From the NCBI GenBank assembly GCA_003345595.1, contig PRDI01000007.1, positions 1 through 43,130 of the forward strand: a stretch of 43,130 nt of DNA, written 5' to 3'. A program made the position numbers and the translations under genes. Under the pieces are notes generated by a model, which worked only from the letters and a program-made list of their open reading frames with translations, searched no databases and was not told the DNA's origin. This document shows positions 15,943-24,871 of the stretch, piece by piece (the stretch's first letter is position 1; each line of letters begins with the position of its first letter). This DNA is from Candidatus Thorarchaeota archaeon (GTDB lineage: Archaea; Asgardarchaeota; Thorarchaeia; Thorarchaeales; Thorarchaeaceae).

Positions 15943-16434
15943 ATGGCCGGAACCGAAACCGATGAGAAGCTAAGGATTGACAAAATCAGGGATGGCACTG
16001 TGATAGATCACATCAGGGCGGGGCACGCCCTTGAGGTGCTTCAGATCCTGGGTATAACGGGGAAGGAAGGAGCTACCATAAGTCTCGCGATGAATGTCGG
16101 TAGCTCTAAGATTGGCCGCAAGGACATTCTGAAGATTGAAGCCAGAGTCCTAGGTGACGACGAGGTCGCCAAGATTGCACTTGTTGCTCCTGAGGCGACT
16201 ATAAACATAATCCGAGAAACAAAGGTTGTGAAGAAGACCCGTGTAGAGCTTCCGGACGTCATCACCAATGTTGTAAAATGCCCGAACACACGATGTATCA
16301 CTAATCAAGAGCGCGAGCCAATCAATCCCAGATACAAAGTGGTTTCTCGGTCACCGATTGAGCTGAAATGCCTCTACTGTTGGAGTCTTGTCAGTGGCGA
16401 CGAAATCATATCACAGTTCACAGAGAAGAAGTGA
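15943..16434 (+). CDS. pyrI: aspartate carbamoyltransferase regulatory subunit
   Basis: A 163-residue regulatory chain of aspartate transcarbamoylase, the committed step of pyrimidine synthesis. An N-terminal nucleotide effector domain has IRDGTVIDHIRAGHALEVLQ, ISLAMNVGSSKIGRKDILKI and VAPEATINII. A C-terminal zinc domain has Cys113, Cys118, Cys143 and Cys146 in the expected C-x4-C/C-x2-C arrangement. ATG 15943 has AGGGTGA at good spacing, so the upstream in-frame start at 15907 is rejected. The catalytic gene pyrB, normally adjacent, is not here. Confidence 0.95.
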   Translation: MAGTETDEKLRIDKIRDGTVIDHIRAGHALEVLQILGITGKEGATISLAMNVGSSKIGRKDILKIEARVLGDDEVAKIALVAPEATINIIRETKVVKKTRVELPDVITNVVKCPNTRCITNQEREPINPRYKVVSRSPIELKCLYCWSLVSGDEIISQFTEKK

Positions 16435-16536
16435 CCAGTCTGTCCGGACCCGGACTTGGCTTCTGTTAGGGACGTTTCAGGGTCCGAGGCACTGTTGTGC
16501 TTCTTGGATTCATTACATCAATCTGGTGTCCCGAAC

Positions 16537-16546
16537 CTTTTTAATG
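16537..16546 (+). promoter_or_regulatory. TATA box for the ATPase F-A genes
   Basis: CTTTTTAATG lies 47-56 bases before atpF. The predicted leader is about 25-30 bases and includes AGGGTGA just before the ATG at 16593. Confidence 0.5.
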
Positions 16547-16592
16547 GACCGTCTGTGCAGACATGGCGTTTCCAATCACAGGGTGAGTTCCC

Positions 16593-16916
16593 ATGGTCAG
16601 CGACAGAATCGCAATCATAGGCGACAGGGACACGGTCATTGGCTTCCGCATGGTCGGAGTCGCCGAGAGTTCGATTCCTAGTTCTCCAGAGGAAACCAGA
16701 GCAAAGCTGTTTGAGTACTTCAGAAATCCACGCATGGGACTGATTCTCATAGCCGAGCGTCTTGCCTCCAAGGTTGAGGACACAATCCTCGAGCTCTCTC
16801 AGGCTCCAGTTCCAGTCATCCTTCTTATTCCGGACAGACTGGGACCCACCGGGACGCATGAGGTGGTTCTGAAGGACTTGATTCGCAGGGCCGTTGGTGT
16901 TGAGATCAACATGTAG
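16593..16916 (+). CDS. atpF: V/A-type ATPase subunit F
   Basis: A 107-residue central-stalk subunit of the rotary V/A-type ATP synthase. The sequence opens with the Rossmann-like RIAIIGDRDTVIGFRMVGV. It continues with GLILIAERLASKVEDTI and PVPVILLIPDRLGP, which are the conserved blocks of the family. The ATG at 16593 has AGGGTGA upstream. It is followed after 27 bases by subunit A, the usual archaeal order. Subunits E, C, D, I and K are absent from the window. Confidence 0.93.
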   Translation: MVSDRIAIIGDRDTVIGFRMVGVAESSIPSSPEETRAKLFEYFRNPRMGLILIAERLASKVEDTILELSQAPVPVILLIPDRLGPTGTHEVVLKDLIRRAVGVEINM

Positions 16917-16943
16917 CTGTGTACCATGATAGGGTGATCAACT

Positions 16944-18749
16944 ATGAGCCATCAAACTGGGAGAATCGAAAACATAGCTGGGCCGGTTGTCAAGTGCAGC
17001 GGAATTCGTGGTGTGCGCATGTATGAGGTTGTGCGAGTAGGAAAGGAAAAGCTGATTGGCGAGGTAATCGAGGTGGGAGCGAATGAGTTTACGGCACAAG
17101 TGTACGAGGAAACCTCCGGCCTTTGCCCAGGCGAGCCTGTCATTTCCACCGGAGATGCTCTCTCCGTGGAACTGGGACCTGGCTTGCTCGGCTCAATCTA
17201 CGATGGAATCCAACGACCGCTACCAGAGCTGCAGTCTCTTTCAGGTGACTTCATAACCCGAGGCTTGACTGTTGAGGGAGTAAACAAGGAGAAGAAATGG
17301 CCATTCACTCCTTTGGTGAAGGTTGGCGACCACGTCAAACCCGGGGACTTCGTCGGGGAGGTTCCTGAAACCGGCATAATAGTGTCGAAGATAATGACAC
17401 CGCTTGGCGTTGAGGGCGACATAGTGAGTATCGTGCCTGCGGGCCAACATACAGTTCTTGAGCCCGTCTGCAGGGTGAAAGATAGTCGAGGGGATGTACA
17501 CGACATTATCATGATGCAGAAAACGCCTGTACGAGTAGGTCGTCCCTTCAAAGAACGTGTCGGAATGAACACACCGCTGGTTACTGGACAGAGAGTAATC
17601 GACACTTTCATGCCACTAGCGAAGGGTGGTACAGGTGCTATTCCTGGCGGGTTTGGCACGGGAAAGACAGTCACGCTCCACCAGTTCGCGAAGTGGGCCG
17701 ATGCTCAAGTGATAGTATACGTGGGTTGCGGCGAACGTGGGAATGAGATGACTGAGGCTCTTGAAGAATGGCCGAAGCTCAAGGATCCGAAGTCGGGCCG
17801 GCCGCTGATGGAGCGAACCGTACTAATCGCTAATACGTCAAACATGCCTGTGGCAGCACGAGAGGCCTCGATATATGTAGCAGCCACACTAGCGGAATAC
17901 TTCAGAGACCAAGGCTACGATGTCGCTCTCATGGCTGACTCGACCTCTCGCTGGGCCGAAGCCCTGCGCGAAATCTCAGGTCGACTCGGTCAGTTACCTT
18001 CTGAGGAGGGCTATCCGGCCTACTTAGGTTCACGCTTGGCACAGTTCTATGAGAGGGGCGGCCGAGTCAAGACTCTCTGTTCTGGTGAACGGCTCGGCTC
18101 GGTGACAATGTGTGGGGCGGTTTCACCACCAGGTGGTGACTTCTCAGAGCCTGTGACACAGGCCACATTGCGCATAGTGAAGGTCTTCTGGGCGCTGGAC
18201 AAGGACCTCGCGGCAAGGAGGTTCTTCCCTGCCATCAACACATTGACTAGCTACTCGCTATACCACGCGAACCTTGAGAAGTGGCACAGGGAGAACTTGG
18301 GGCCAGACTGGCCTCAGCTTGTGGCCGAGGCAATGGCGCTCTTGCAGAAAGATCAGGAATTGAGAGAGATAGTACAGCTTGTCGGTCCGGACGCACTGCC
18401 CGAGTCGGAGCGTGCGGTTCTCGAGGCCGCAAGGATGATCAAGGAGGACTTTCTCACACAGAGCGCAGTGCACGAGATTGACACGTACTGCCCATTCGGC
18501 AAGACTTATCGCATGTTGAGAATCATCATCATCTTCTCGCGAAAGATGGCCGAAGCAGTCAAGATGGGTGCGCACGTTCGGAGAATACTTGAGTTCAGCA
18601 TACTCGACAACATCGCCAGAATGAAGATTGCACCTTGGGACACGTACAGCAAGACGATGGATGCCATTGAGAGCAAGATGGAGCGAGAGTTTGATGCACT
18701 ATTCAAGGAGATGACGGCATCTAGTGTGCCTTTGCCGGCAGCACCTTGA
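16944..18749 (+). CDS. atpA: V/A-type ATPase catalytic subunit A
   Basis: A 601-residue catalytic subunit of the membrane rotary ATPase/ATP synthase. It has an N-terminal beta-barrel (TGRIENIAGPVV). The bulge (non-homologous) region spans about 115-195. The P-loop is GGFGTGKT (235-242), differing at two positions from the GPFGSGKT form I expect for archaeal A subunits. Then come [52 protein letters not shown] and a helical C-terminal domain. The ATG at 16944 has AGGGTGA upstream. The next two genes are not ATPase genes, and subunit B follows only after 1.3 kb. Confidence 0.96.
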   Translation: MSHQTGRIENIAGPVVKCSGIRGVRMYEVVRVGKEKLIGEVIEVGANEFTAQVYEETSGLCPGEPVISTGDALSVELGPGLLGSIYDGIQRPLPELQSLSGDFITRGLTVEGVNKEKKWPFTPLVKVGDHVKPGDFVGEVPETGIIVSKIMTPLGVEGDIVSIVPAGQHTVLEPVCRVKDSRGDVHDIIMMQKTPVRVGRPFKERVGMNTPLVTGQRVIDTFMPLAKGGTGAIPGGFGTGKTVTLHQFAKWADAQVIVYVGCGERGNEMTEALEEWPKLKDPKSGRPLMERTVLIANTSNMPVAAREASIYVAATLAEYFRDQGYDVALMADSTSRWAEALREISGRLGQLPSEEGYPAYLGSRLAQFYERGGRVKTLCSGERLGSVTMCGAVSPPGGDFSEPVTQATLRIVKVFWALDKDLAARRFFPAINTLTSYSLYHANLEKWHRENLGPDWPQLVAEAMALLQKDQELREIVQLVGPDALPESERAVLEAARMIKEDFLTQSAVHEIDTYCPFGKTYRMLRIIIIFSRKMAEAVKMGAHVRRILEFSILDNIARMKIAPWDTYSKTMDAIESKMEREFDALFKEMTASSVPLPAAP

Positions 18750-18791
18750 CAAGTCCTACGGTAAGATGCAACCATACTACTGTCTGAGTGG

Positions 18792-18799
18792 CCTTTATC
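18792..18799 (+). promoter_or_regulatory. TATA box for the UDG gene
   Basis: CCTTTATC is centred about 33 bases before the ATG at 18829, consistent with a leader of a few bases. It gives the two genes inside the ATPase cluster their own transcription start. Confidence 0.45.
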
Positions 18800-18828
18800 A
18801 GATGATGTGAATGGCAGACAGATGAGAC

Positions 18829-19419
18829 ATGACGCACCTAGATGAGCTACTGAGTCTGCATCGAGAGATAGAGCAATGTAGACGGTGCCCCCTCTGGAAG
18901 ACTCGCAAGAATGCGGTTCCGGGTGAGGGCTCAGCAGTCGCCGATGTGATGTTCGTCGGCGAGGCTCCGGGCGCTAGAGAAGACGAGTACGGCAGGCCGT
19001 TTGTAGGGCGTTCCGGGGATCTTCTCACAAAGCTACTCGCAGAGATAGGTCTCTCAAGGAATGATGTCTTCATCACATCCATCCTGAAATCCCATCCACC
19101 GAGGAATCGTCCTCCAATCAAGTTGGAGATCGATGCCTGTTTCCCCTATCTTCTGAAGCAGTTCGAATTAATCCAGCCCTCAGTGATAGTCCTTCTTGGC
19201 AGCGTGGCTGTGTCAGCAGTCATGGGTCCGTGGAAGATGTCCGACTGTCACGGCAGATTCTACGAGGGGTCCGACAGGGTCTTTTTCATGACCTATCATC
19301 CTGCAGCGGCACTCAGATTTCCTGAGGTCAGAGAAGTGATGAGGACGGACTTCGCAATCCTGAAGACGCACCTAGACCAAGTGGCAGTTATATCCACCGG
19401 CACAGACTCTGAGTCGTGA
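18829..19419 (+). CDS. udg: family-4-like uracil-DNA glycosylase
   Basis: A 196-residue DNA-repair enzyme that removes uracil from DNA. The N-terminal CRRC (Cys17, Cys20) starts the iron-sulfur site. Motif A is GEAPGAREDEYGRPFVGRSG, and motif B is YHPAAAL (His157). A fourth cluster-type cysteine is Cys104 in EIDACFPYL. Family-4 enzymes usually have a cysteine in the KCRPP motif; here it reads KSHPP with Ser88, so one cluster ligand appears replaced. ATG 18829 is supported by the TATA box spacing. The gene overlaps the following membrane-protein gene by 4 bp and lies between atpA and atpB. Confidence 0.88.
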   Translation: MTHLDELLSLHREIEQCRRCPLWKTRKNAVPGEGSAVADVMFVGEAPGAREDEYGRPFVGRSGDLLTKLLAEIGLSRNDVFITSILKSHPPRNRPPIKLEIDACFPYLLKQFELIQPSVIVLLGSVAVSAVMGPWKMSDCHGRFYEGSDRVFFMTYHPAAALRFPEVREVMRTDFAILKTHLDQVAVISTGTDSES

Positions 19420-19940
19420 AACTCCTAGAAGTGTTCCTAACGTCGGTTTCCATGCTTCAGACACCGCTTCAATTTCAGGTTTTTCCATCATGGTGGTTTT
19501 CCTTACTCGAAACAGTTCTGAATGCGGCATATGCCATTACCATCAGGGGATACTTACTCATTGTTTTGATTGGGCTCATGCTCTATATGACTGGCCTGTG
19601 TGATGAACTTGGCAAGATACTTGTTGTCGGGGGCGTGGGGATCTACTTTGTTGGCCCTTATCTTGTTAGCCTCTTGGCGACTGTAGCCGGCATTGAACCC
19701 ATAACACTTGAGAGCGCGACGAGCGCGTGGCTGAAAGTCTTCGCAATGAGTGACAGCGAGCTGATTGCACTGATTGTGACCCTGGCCGAGGTCCTTGCAG
19801 CCATCTGCTGTGTGGCTGGAGCAATAATGTATCTTGTTCCATCATCAAACGAACTAAAGTCTAGGGGGCAGTCATTGATTGTCAGAGCGCTGATTCTTGC
19901 CCCGGTCTTGGTGTTCTTTCAAGTGTCCCCTTGGATATAG
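19416..19940 (+). CDS. small polytopic membrane protein, unknown function
   Basis: A 174-residue protein with about four transmembrane helices: YLLIVLIGLMLYMTGL, VVGGVGIYFVGPYLVSLLAT, LIALIVTLAEVLAAICCVAG and LIVRALILAPVLVFFQV. A short amphipathic N-terminus precedes them. The GTG start overlaps the stop of the uracil-DNA glycosylase gene (GTGA), so translation is probably coupled. It does not look like the proteolipid subunit K or subunit I of the ATPase, since no conserved intramembrane Glu/Gln helix-pair motif is visible. Its position before atpB is suggestive but not evidence of ATPase function. Confidence 0.72.
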   Translation: MKLLEVFLTSVSMLQTPLQFQVFPSWWFSLLETVLNAAYAITIRGYLLIVLIGLMLYMTGLCDELGKILVVGGVGIYFVGPYLVSLLATVAGIEPITLESATSAWLKVFAMSDSELIALIVTLAEVLAAICCVAGAIMYLVPSSNELKSRGQSLIVRALILAPVLVFFQVSPWI

Positions 19941-19959
19941 TCTATTCATCTCGACATAA

Positions 19960-19970
19960 CTCTTAAATGA
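19960..19970 (+). promoter_or_regulatory. TATA-like element for atpB
   Basis: CTCTTAAATGA lies about 60 bases before the atpB ATG. It predicts a leader of about 30 bases containing GGGTGA. This would let subunit B be expressed independently of the F-A unit. Confidence 0.35.
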
Positions 19971-20025
19971 ATGCCACGACTCCGGCGGGACGTGGATTGA
20001 CCGTGCACCTTGGGTGAACACACCG

Positions 20026-21426
20026 ATGGCAGACAGGTCCTCAATCGACTATCGAACGGTTTCTGACGTGAGTGGTCCCCTGCTTATCGTACAGAACACA
20101 CACAATGTGGGCTATAACGAGGTCGCGAGGATTCGATCACCCTCAGGGGAGTTGTTGACAGGGACTGTGCTTGAAACAGGTCACGGCAAGGCTATCATCC
20201 AAGTCTTTGAGGGCACCAGCGGGTTGGACACCGATCTGACATCAGTACGTTTCGTGGGCGAAACACTGAAGCTGCCAGTTTCCACTGAGATTCTTGGACG
20301 AGTTTTGGATGGGTCGGGAAACCCACTGGACAAGGGTCCTCCTCTGACAGCAGAAGATCACTGGGACATAAACGGCTTGCCAATCAACCCTTACGCACGT
20401 CAGTACCCACGGCAACCGATTCAGACAGGTCTTTCAGTAATCGATGGGCTCAACACACTTGTCCGCGGTCAGAAGCTGCCGATCTTCTCGGGCTCTGGAC
20501 TGCCCCACAACAGGATTGCTGCACAGATAGTCAGGCAAGCAAAGATTCCTGGTGAGGAGGGTCAGTTTGCCATAGTGTTTGCTGCAATGGGGATTACTGC
20601 AACTGAGGCCCAGTATTTCATGAACTCCTTCGAGGAAACAGGCGCGCTTGAACACACGACTATGTTCTTGAACTTGGCTAATGATCCTGCAATCGAACGC
20701 ATTATTACACCCAGGGCAGCATTGACAGCGGCCGAGTATCTAGCATATCAAGCGGACATGCACATTCTAGTAATACTGACTGACATGACAAACTACGCAG
20801 AGGCTCTGCGTGAGATAAGCGCTGCAAGGTCTGAGGTTCCAGGCCGCCGCGGATACCCGGGGTACCTATACACAGATCTCAGCCTGATTTATGAGCGCGC
20901 GGGACGCATCCACGGCAGAAAGGGAACAATAACACAGATGCCTATACTGTCAATGCCACAGGACGACATGACACATCCTATCCCTGACCTGTCCGGGTAC
21001 ATCACCGAAGGCCAACTCCCACTGAGTAGAGGGTTGCACAGGCGCGGAATCTACCCGCCGATAGACCCCGGCCCATCACTGAGTCGTCTGATGAAGGAGG
21101 GTATCGGTGAGGGGATGACTCGTTTCGACCATAAAGAGATACAGGCACAGCTCTACTACTGTTATTCCGAAGGCAGGGACTTGAGGGACCTCGTTGCCGT
21201 CGTAGGGTCAGAAGCCCTGACAGATCGTGACCAGAAATATCTGAAGTTCGCTGACAGGTTCGAACAGGAATTCATTAACCAGGGAGAGTCTGAAGACCGG
21301 TCGTTCGAGCAGACTTTGGACCTAGGATGGACCCTACTCAGCGAGTTTCCTGAGAGGGAACTCAAGAGATGCGACCCGCAAACTATCTCTTGGGCCAAGG
21401 AGAAAGGTGTCTACAAGCCTGCATAA
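20026..21426 (+). CDS. atpB: V/A-type ATPase regulatory subunit B
   Basis: A 466-residue non-catalytic nucleotide-binding subunit of the V/A-type ATPase head. As expected for B, the P-loop is degenerate ([16 protein letters not shown]). Other conserved blocks are [69 protein letters not shown] and [17 protein letters not shown] 20026 is preceded by GGGTGA, so the upstream in-frame GTG at 20014 is rejected. It is separated from atpA by two unrelated genes. Subunit D does not follow. Confidence 0.96.
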   Translation: MADRSSIDYRTVSDVSGPLLIVQNTHNVGYNEVARIRSPSGELLTGTVLETGHGKAIIQVFEGTSGLDTDLTSVRFVGETLKLPVSTEILGRVLDGSGNPLDKGPPLTAEDHWDINGLPINPYARQYPRQPIQTGLSVIDGLNTLVRGQKLPIFSGSGLPHNRIAAQIVRQAKIPGEEGQFAIVFAAMGITATEAQYFMNSFEETGALEHTTMFLNLANDPAIERIITPRAALTAAEYLAYQADMHILVILTDMTNYAEALREISAARSEVPGRRGYPGYLYTDLSLIYERAGRIHGRKGTITQMPILSMPQDDMTHPIPDLSGYITEGQLPLSRGLHRRGIYPPIDPGPSLSRLMKEGIGEGMTRFDHKEIQAQLYYCYSEGRDLRDLVAVVGSEALTDRDQKYLKFADRFEQEFINQGESEDRSFEQTLDLGWTLLSEFPERELKRCDPQTISWAKEKGVYKPA

Positions 21427-21473
21427 TCGCATCAGATGGACATGACATACCACACAGCTAAGATTGCGACAGC

Positions 21474-21812
21474 TTACTCAAGGCCAAAGCGCAGGTAGTG
21501 GTCCCTCTCCTTCTTCGCTCCGAAGCTTCTGAGCCCCTCCGACCTCAGCTTCTTCTTGATCTCCGATGCTTCCGACTCACTGATCTCTCTTCTCTTGACC
21601 ATGAAGTCGATGATCTCAACTGCTTGGGACTCTGTATCGCATCTCCGTATGTAGTCCACCACATCAGGCATGAATGTCTGTTCAGTACCTGACTCACCAG
21701 ACTTCTCAGAATCGGTACGGACTCCTTCTACTTTGTAGACCTTGGTCTTTCCTTCTTCCAGTTCCTCGCTGAGTGCAGGGAAGTCTTCGCCAAGTTCTTT
21801 CTTTCTAGCCAT
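21474..21812 (-). CDS. DUF2095-like conserved archaeal protein
   Basis: A 112-residue protein with a charged N-terminus and a conserved core: DVVDYIRRCDTESQAVEIID, FMVKRREISESEASEIKKKL and the closing RSEGLRSFGAKKERDHYLRF. This order (FxRRCDTxxxAxEII, then LRxxGxRSFGxKK) matches what I recall of the archaeal DUF2095 family. The biochemical function is unknown. The ATG at 21812 follows GGTGG. It is convergent with atpB, 47 bases away, and downstream of a radical SAM gene on the same strand. Confidence 0.7.
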   Translation of the reverse strand: MARKKELGEDFPALSEELEEGKTKVYKVEGVRTDSEKSGESGTEQTFMPDVVDYIRRCDTESQAVEIIDFMVKRREISESEASEIKKKLRSEGLRSFGAKKERDHYLRFGLE

Positions 21813-21917
21813 GGTCCACCACCAGACCCTACGAGATGCTATTGATCCTGGCGTGTCTGAGAGAACAGTCTGTGAAACGCCTTATGAACATTCGGCTGAC
21901 GGCTTTCCGTGATTGTT

Positions 21918-23447
21918 TCACTGGTTCTTTATGAAGTCCCAGGGAAGATGCCCATCTATGCGCCGTGTGTCGCTGGCCATGGATAGAATCGGGACTCCCG
22001 ATTCTCTCTCCGCTCTCCTCCATCCCCCATAACCTCCGTACCTCGCTGCCAATAGTATTGCTTTTCCGAGCGATCTGTCACCGATGGACAGGGCCGCCTG
22101 AATGCGCGCGCTTCTGGGATCGAGCGCTTCAAACTCGACACGTTTTGTACTGCGTAGCCCTCTCTCAACGATTCTGATCTTGGCACGCATGTTCTCAATT
22201 GATGGCTGCGCTTCACGCTCCCAATCTGTATGTGCCTTTGGTATGAATGGGTTCAAGCTGACTGTTACTCTCATGCCGCTCATCTTGACTAAGCGTTCCA
22301 CCATCGTCACGATGGTCTTCACGTCCTCGTCAGTCTCTCCGGGCAATCCTATCATGAAGTAGAGCTTCAGGGCGGCGAAGCCCGCCTTCGCTGCCATCTG
22401 CACTGTGTTCTCAATCTCATCATCAGATAGTGTCTTCCCTGCTGACCTCCTCAGTTTCTGCGACCCCGTTTCAGGAGCTATTGTGAAAGTCTTCTGTGCT
22501 CCTCTCACCAAGATGGACAGCAGTTCTCCACTGACAGAGTCTGCTCTTAGGGAGGGCACGGACAGCCCAAGACCTCGGTCCACAATCCATGAGGCTAGGT
22601 CCCCCAAGCCATCGATATCTCCCAGCGAGGAGGCAATTAGTGCAATCTTGTGCACTGGGGTTTCTTGGACTCCCCTTGATATGATATCCTTCAGACGCTC
22701 AAGTGATCTTGATCTCTTGGGTCGGCAGATGTGACCAACTAGACAGAACTTGCAGGAATAGCTACACCCTCTTGTCGTTTCGACAAGCAGCGACCTGCCG
22801 AACACGGGTTCAAGGGTAGAACCCTCCGGCACATCTGGAATGATCTGAGCTGTTGGGTGATACAGGGAATCCAATTGGCTGATTCTGAGCCTGCGCACTT
22901 CGTCCTGTCCAGCCGCAGGGACATACACTCCTTCGATTTCGGCCAATCCCTTGATGATCTCAGAACGCGATGACAGCGAAACCGCTGCATTCACAATCTG
23001 GCTAATGACAAGATCCCCCTCGCCGATCACGAACGCATCCACAAAGTCTGCATAGGGTTCTGGATTGGCGCTGGGTACAGGTCCTCCTACAAGCACAATA
23101 GGATCCGTTTCTGAGCGTTGCTGCGCCATAATCGGTATGTTTCCACTGTCAAGCATTTGGATGAGATTGAGTATGTCCTCTTCGTAGGTGAGTGAGAAGC
23201 CCACGATATGATTCTCCTTCAATGGCCTTCCACTCTCGACGGAATGGCAGGGAGATGCGACATCATACCTGAAGTATCTCTCACACGAAGTGTCCTCTCT
23301 GCCGTTCAATATGGAATAGAAAAGATGTGTAGCAAGACCAGTCATTCCGGCACGATACGTGGACGGGTAGGCATACCCAAAGAGCACGTCTACGTTTCTC
23401 GTGTCCTTGAGAATTGAGTTGAACTCTTTTACACCAGTGGTGGGCAA
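21918..23447 (-). CDS. B12-binding-like radical SAM protein
   Basis: About 509 residues. An N-terminal Rossmann-like half contains VDVLFGYAYPSTYRAGMTGL, HIVGFSLTYEEDILNLIQML and VLVGGPVPSANPEPYADFVD, as in the B12-binding/radical SAM (COG1031/1032) group. The radical SAM barrel follows, with Cys228-x3-Cys232-x2-Cys235 (TRGCSYSCKFC) and the later GLPGETDEDVKTIV. The substrate is unknown; relatives include methylthiotransferase-like and tRNA-modifying enzymes. The frame is open back to 23528 inside the upstream gene, but a TTG at 23447 has GAGGA 6 bases before it, directly behind the upstream stop. I therefore prefer it (10-base gap). Confidence 0.82.
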   Translation of the reverse strand: MPTTGVKEFNSILKDTRNVDVLFGYAYPSTYRAGMTGLATHLFYSILNGREDTSCERYFRYDVASPCHSVESGRPLKENHIVGFSLTYEEDILNLIQMLDSGNIPIMAQQRSETDPIVLVGGPVPSANPEPYADFVDAFVIGEGDLVISQIVNAAVSLSSRSEIIKGLAEIEGVYVPAAGQDEVRRLRISQLDSLYHPTAQIIPDVPEGSTLEPVFGRSLLVETTRGCSYSCKFCLVGHICRPKRSRSLERLKDIISRGVQETPVHKIALIASSLGDIDGLGDLASWIVDRGLGLSVPSLRADSVSGELLSILVRGAQKTFTIAPETGSQKLRRSAGKTLSDDEIENTVQMAAKAGFAALKLYFMIGLPGETDEDVKTIVTMVERLVKMSGMRVTVSLNPFIPKAHTDWEREAQPSIENMRAKIRIVERGLRSTKRVEFEALDPRSARIQAALSIGDRSLGKAILLAARYGGYGGWRRAERESGVPILSMASDTRRIDGHLPWDFIKNQ

Positions 23448-23457
23448 GGTGCAGTCC

Positions 23458-24744
23458 TCAGCTGTCTGTTTCGAGATTGACGATCTTCTTGGGCTCATCA
23501 GACAGGATAAGCTTCCCTGTGGGGACATCCCTGTCTACACCGACACCAATACCTGTACGAGCACCTTGGTGGATCACCACCCCCGGACTGATTAGCGTGC
23601 CAATGCCTGTCTTCACATTGTCCCCAATGATAGCTCCCATTTTGCGGCGGCCCGAACTGACTCTTTCACCCTTGACGGTCACGTGCACAGGCTGATCATC
23701 GTGACGCAGATTTGCAGTGATTGTCCCGGCGCCAAAGTTCGACTTGCGCCCTATGACGGAGTCGCCGACATAGGACAGATGTCCAATGTGTGTGTCCTCC
23801 ATTATGATGCTGTTCTTAATCTCGACCGCATTTCCTACTCTTACGCCTCGACTGAGTGACGTGCTCGGGCGAATGTAGCAGTTTGGTCCTACAACACAGC
23901 CCTCTCCTATGTAGGCTGGTCCCTCAATGTATGCACCACTCTTGATGACGGCTCCTCTCTCCACGATGACATTCCCCTTGATGGTTGCACCATTCTCAAC
24001 CTCGCCGTCAATCCTTCGTACGGCACCCGCTAAGACAAGCTCATTTGCCCTCAGGAGATCCCAAGGTTTCCCTATGTCGAGCCACCATGAAGGGAGCAAA
24101 TAGACTCCAACGATTCTCTGCTTTATCAGCATCATGATTGAGTCGGTTATTTCATACTCGCCGCGCGAAGATAGTCCGGTCTTGTCAATTGCCTGCCACA
24201 TCTCAGGACCAGTTGCGTACACGCCAGCATTGACGAGTCTGCTTGTCAGCTGGTCCTCTCTTGGCTTCTCTACCAACCCCACGGCCCTGTCCTCCTGAGC
24301 TATGACTATTCCATAAGGAGTAGGGTCTTCGACCGGAGTGACTGAGAGAATCGTCCTGAATCTGGCTTTCTCATAAAGGCTGATTAGGCCTGGTATGGTG
24401 TTCGGTCCTACCATCACATCACCATACATCAGAATCAACGGGTCCTGTTTGGCGAACTCGCGGGCGTACACTGCCGCGTGGGCAGTGCCCTTTCTTTCCT
24501 TTTGGAAGGCGTAAGAGATCTTCATCGGAGCCCAGTCATGCGAGTCTATGGCCTCGCGAAGTTCCTCGCCATGGTAGCCATAGACGACCAATGTTTCCGC
24601 TATTCCTGCATCCTTGAGGGCTCTAAGAGTGTGAAAGATCAACGGCTGTCCCGCCACGGGCAAGAGGTGTTTGGGCATGCTTGCAGAGAGCGGCTGCATT
24701 CTTGTGGAGTCGCCTGCTGCCAGTAGGGCTGCCTTCGCTATCAT
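23458..24744 (-). CDS. bifunctional sugar-1-phosphate nucleotidylyltransferase/acyltransferase (GlmU-like)
   Basis: A 428-residue enzyme with two halves. An N-terminal nucleotidyltransferase has LLAAGDSTRMQPLSASMPKH, LILMYGDVMVGP, VEKPRE and the SWWLDIGKPWDLLRA block. A C-terminal left-handed beta-helix has hexapeptide repeats (IEGPAYIGEGCVVGPNCYI, then KMGAIIGDNVKTGIGTLISP). This architecture makes UDP-N-acetylhexosamines or other NDP-sugars for glycan synthesis; the exact sugar is not readable. ATG 24744 is chosen because a TATA box sits about 29 bases upstream, pointing to a leaderless mRNA. Using ATG 24786 would add 14 residues not expected for the family. Confidence 0.9.
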   Translation of the reverse strand: MIAKAALLAAGDSTRMQPLSASMPKHLLPVAGQPLIFHTLRALKDAGIAETLVVYGYHGEELREAIDSHDWAPMKISYAFQKERKGTAHAAVYAREFAKQDPLILMYGDVMVGPNTIPGLISLYEKARFRTILSVTPVEDPTPYGIVIAQEDRAVGLVEKPREDQLTSRLVNAGVYATGPEMWQAIDKTGLSSRGEYEITDSIMMLIKQRIVGVYLLPSWWLDIGKPWDLLRANELVLAGAVRRIDGEVENGATIKGNVIVERGAVIKSGAYIEGPAYIGEGCVVGPNCYIRPSTSLSRGVRVGNAVEIKNSIIMEDTHIGHLSYVGDSVIGRKSNFGAGTITANLRHDDQPVHVTVKGERVSSGRRKMGAIIGDNVKTGIGTLISPGVVIHQGARTGIGVGVDRDVPTGKLILSDEPKKIVNLETDS

Positions 24745-24769
24745 ATGTCGCTGGTGAAGTGCGAGGGGT

Positions 24770-24776
24770 GATAAAG
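24770..24776 (-). promoter_or_regulatory. TATA box for the GlmU-like gene
   Basis: On the minus strand this reads CTTTATC, centred 29 bases before the ATG at 24744. The transcript should start at or within a few bases of the start codon. Confidence 0.5.
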
Positions 24777-24871
24777 AGTTCGCCATTTGGGACTTCAGAG
24801 GGGGCCTGTGGCGAGGGATATGGTTTTAACTGGGCTGCTGGGACAATTTTCACAGTAGACGCGCTGGCAGT

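Noticed and set aside
16442..16458. GTCCG/CGGAC dyad after pyrI as a terminator.
   Set aside because: The stem is only 5 bp and no convincing T-tract follows, so it is not strong enough to list as a feature.
16660..16690. GAGTTCGATTCCTAG resembles a tRNA T-arm.
   Set aside because: It lies inside the well-supported atpF coding sequence and no matching acceptor or anticodon arms surround it.
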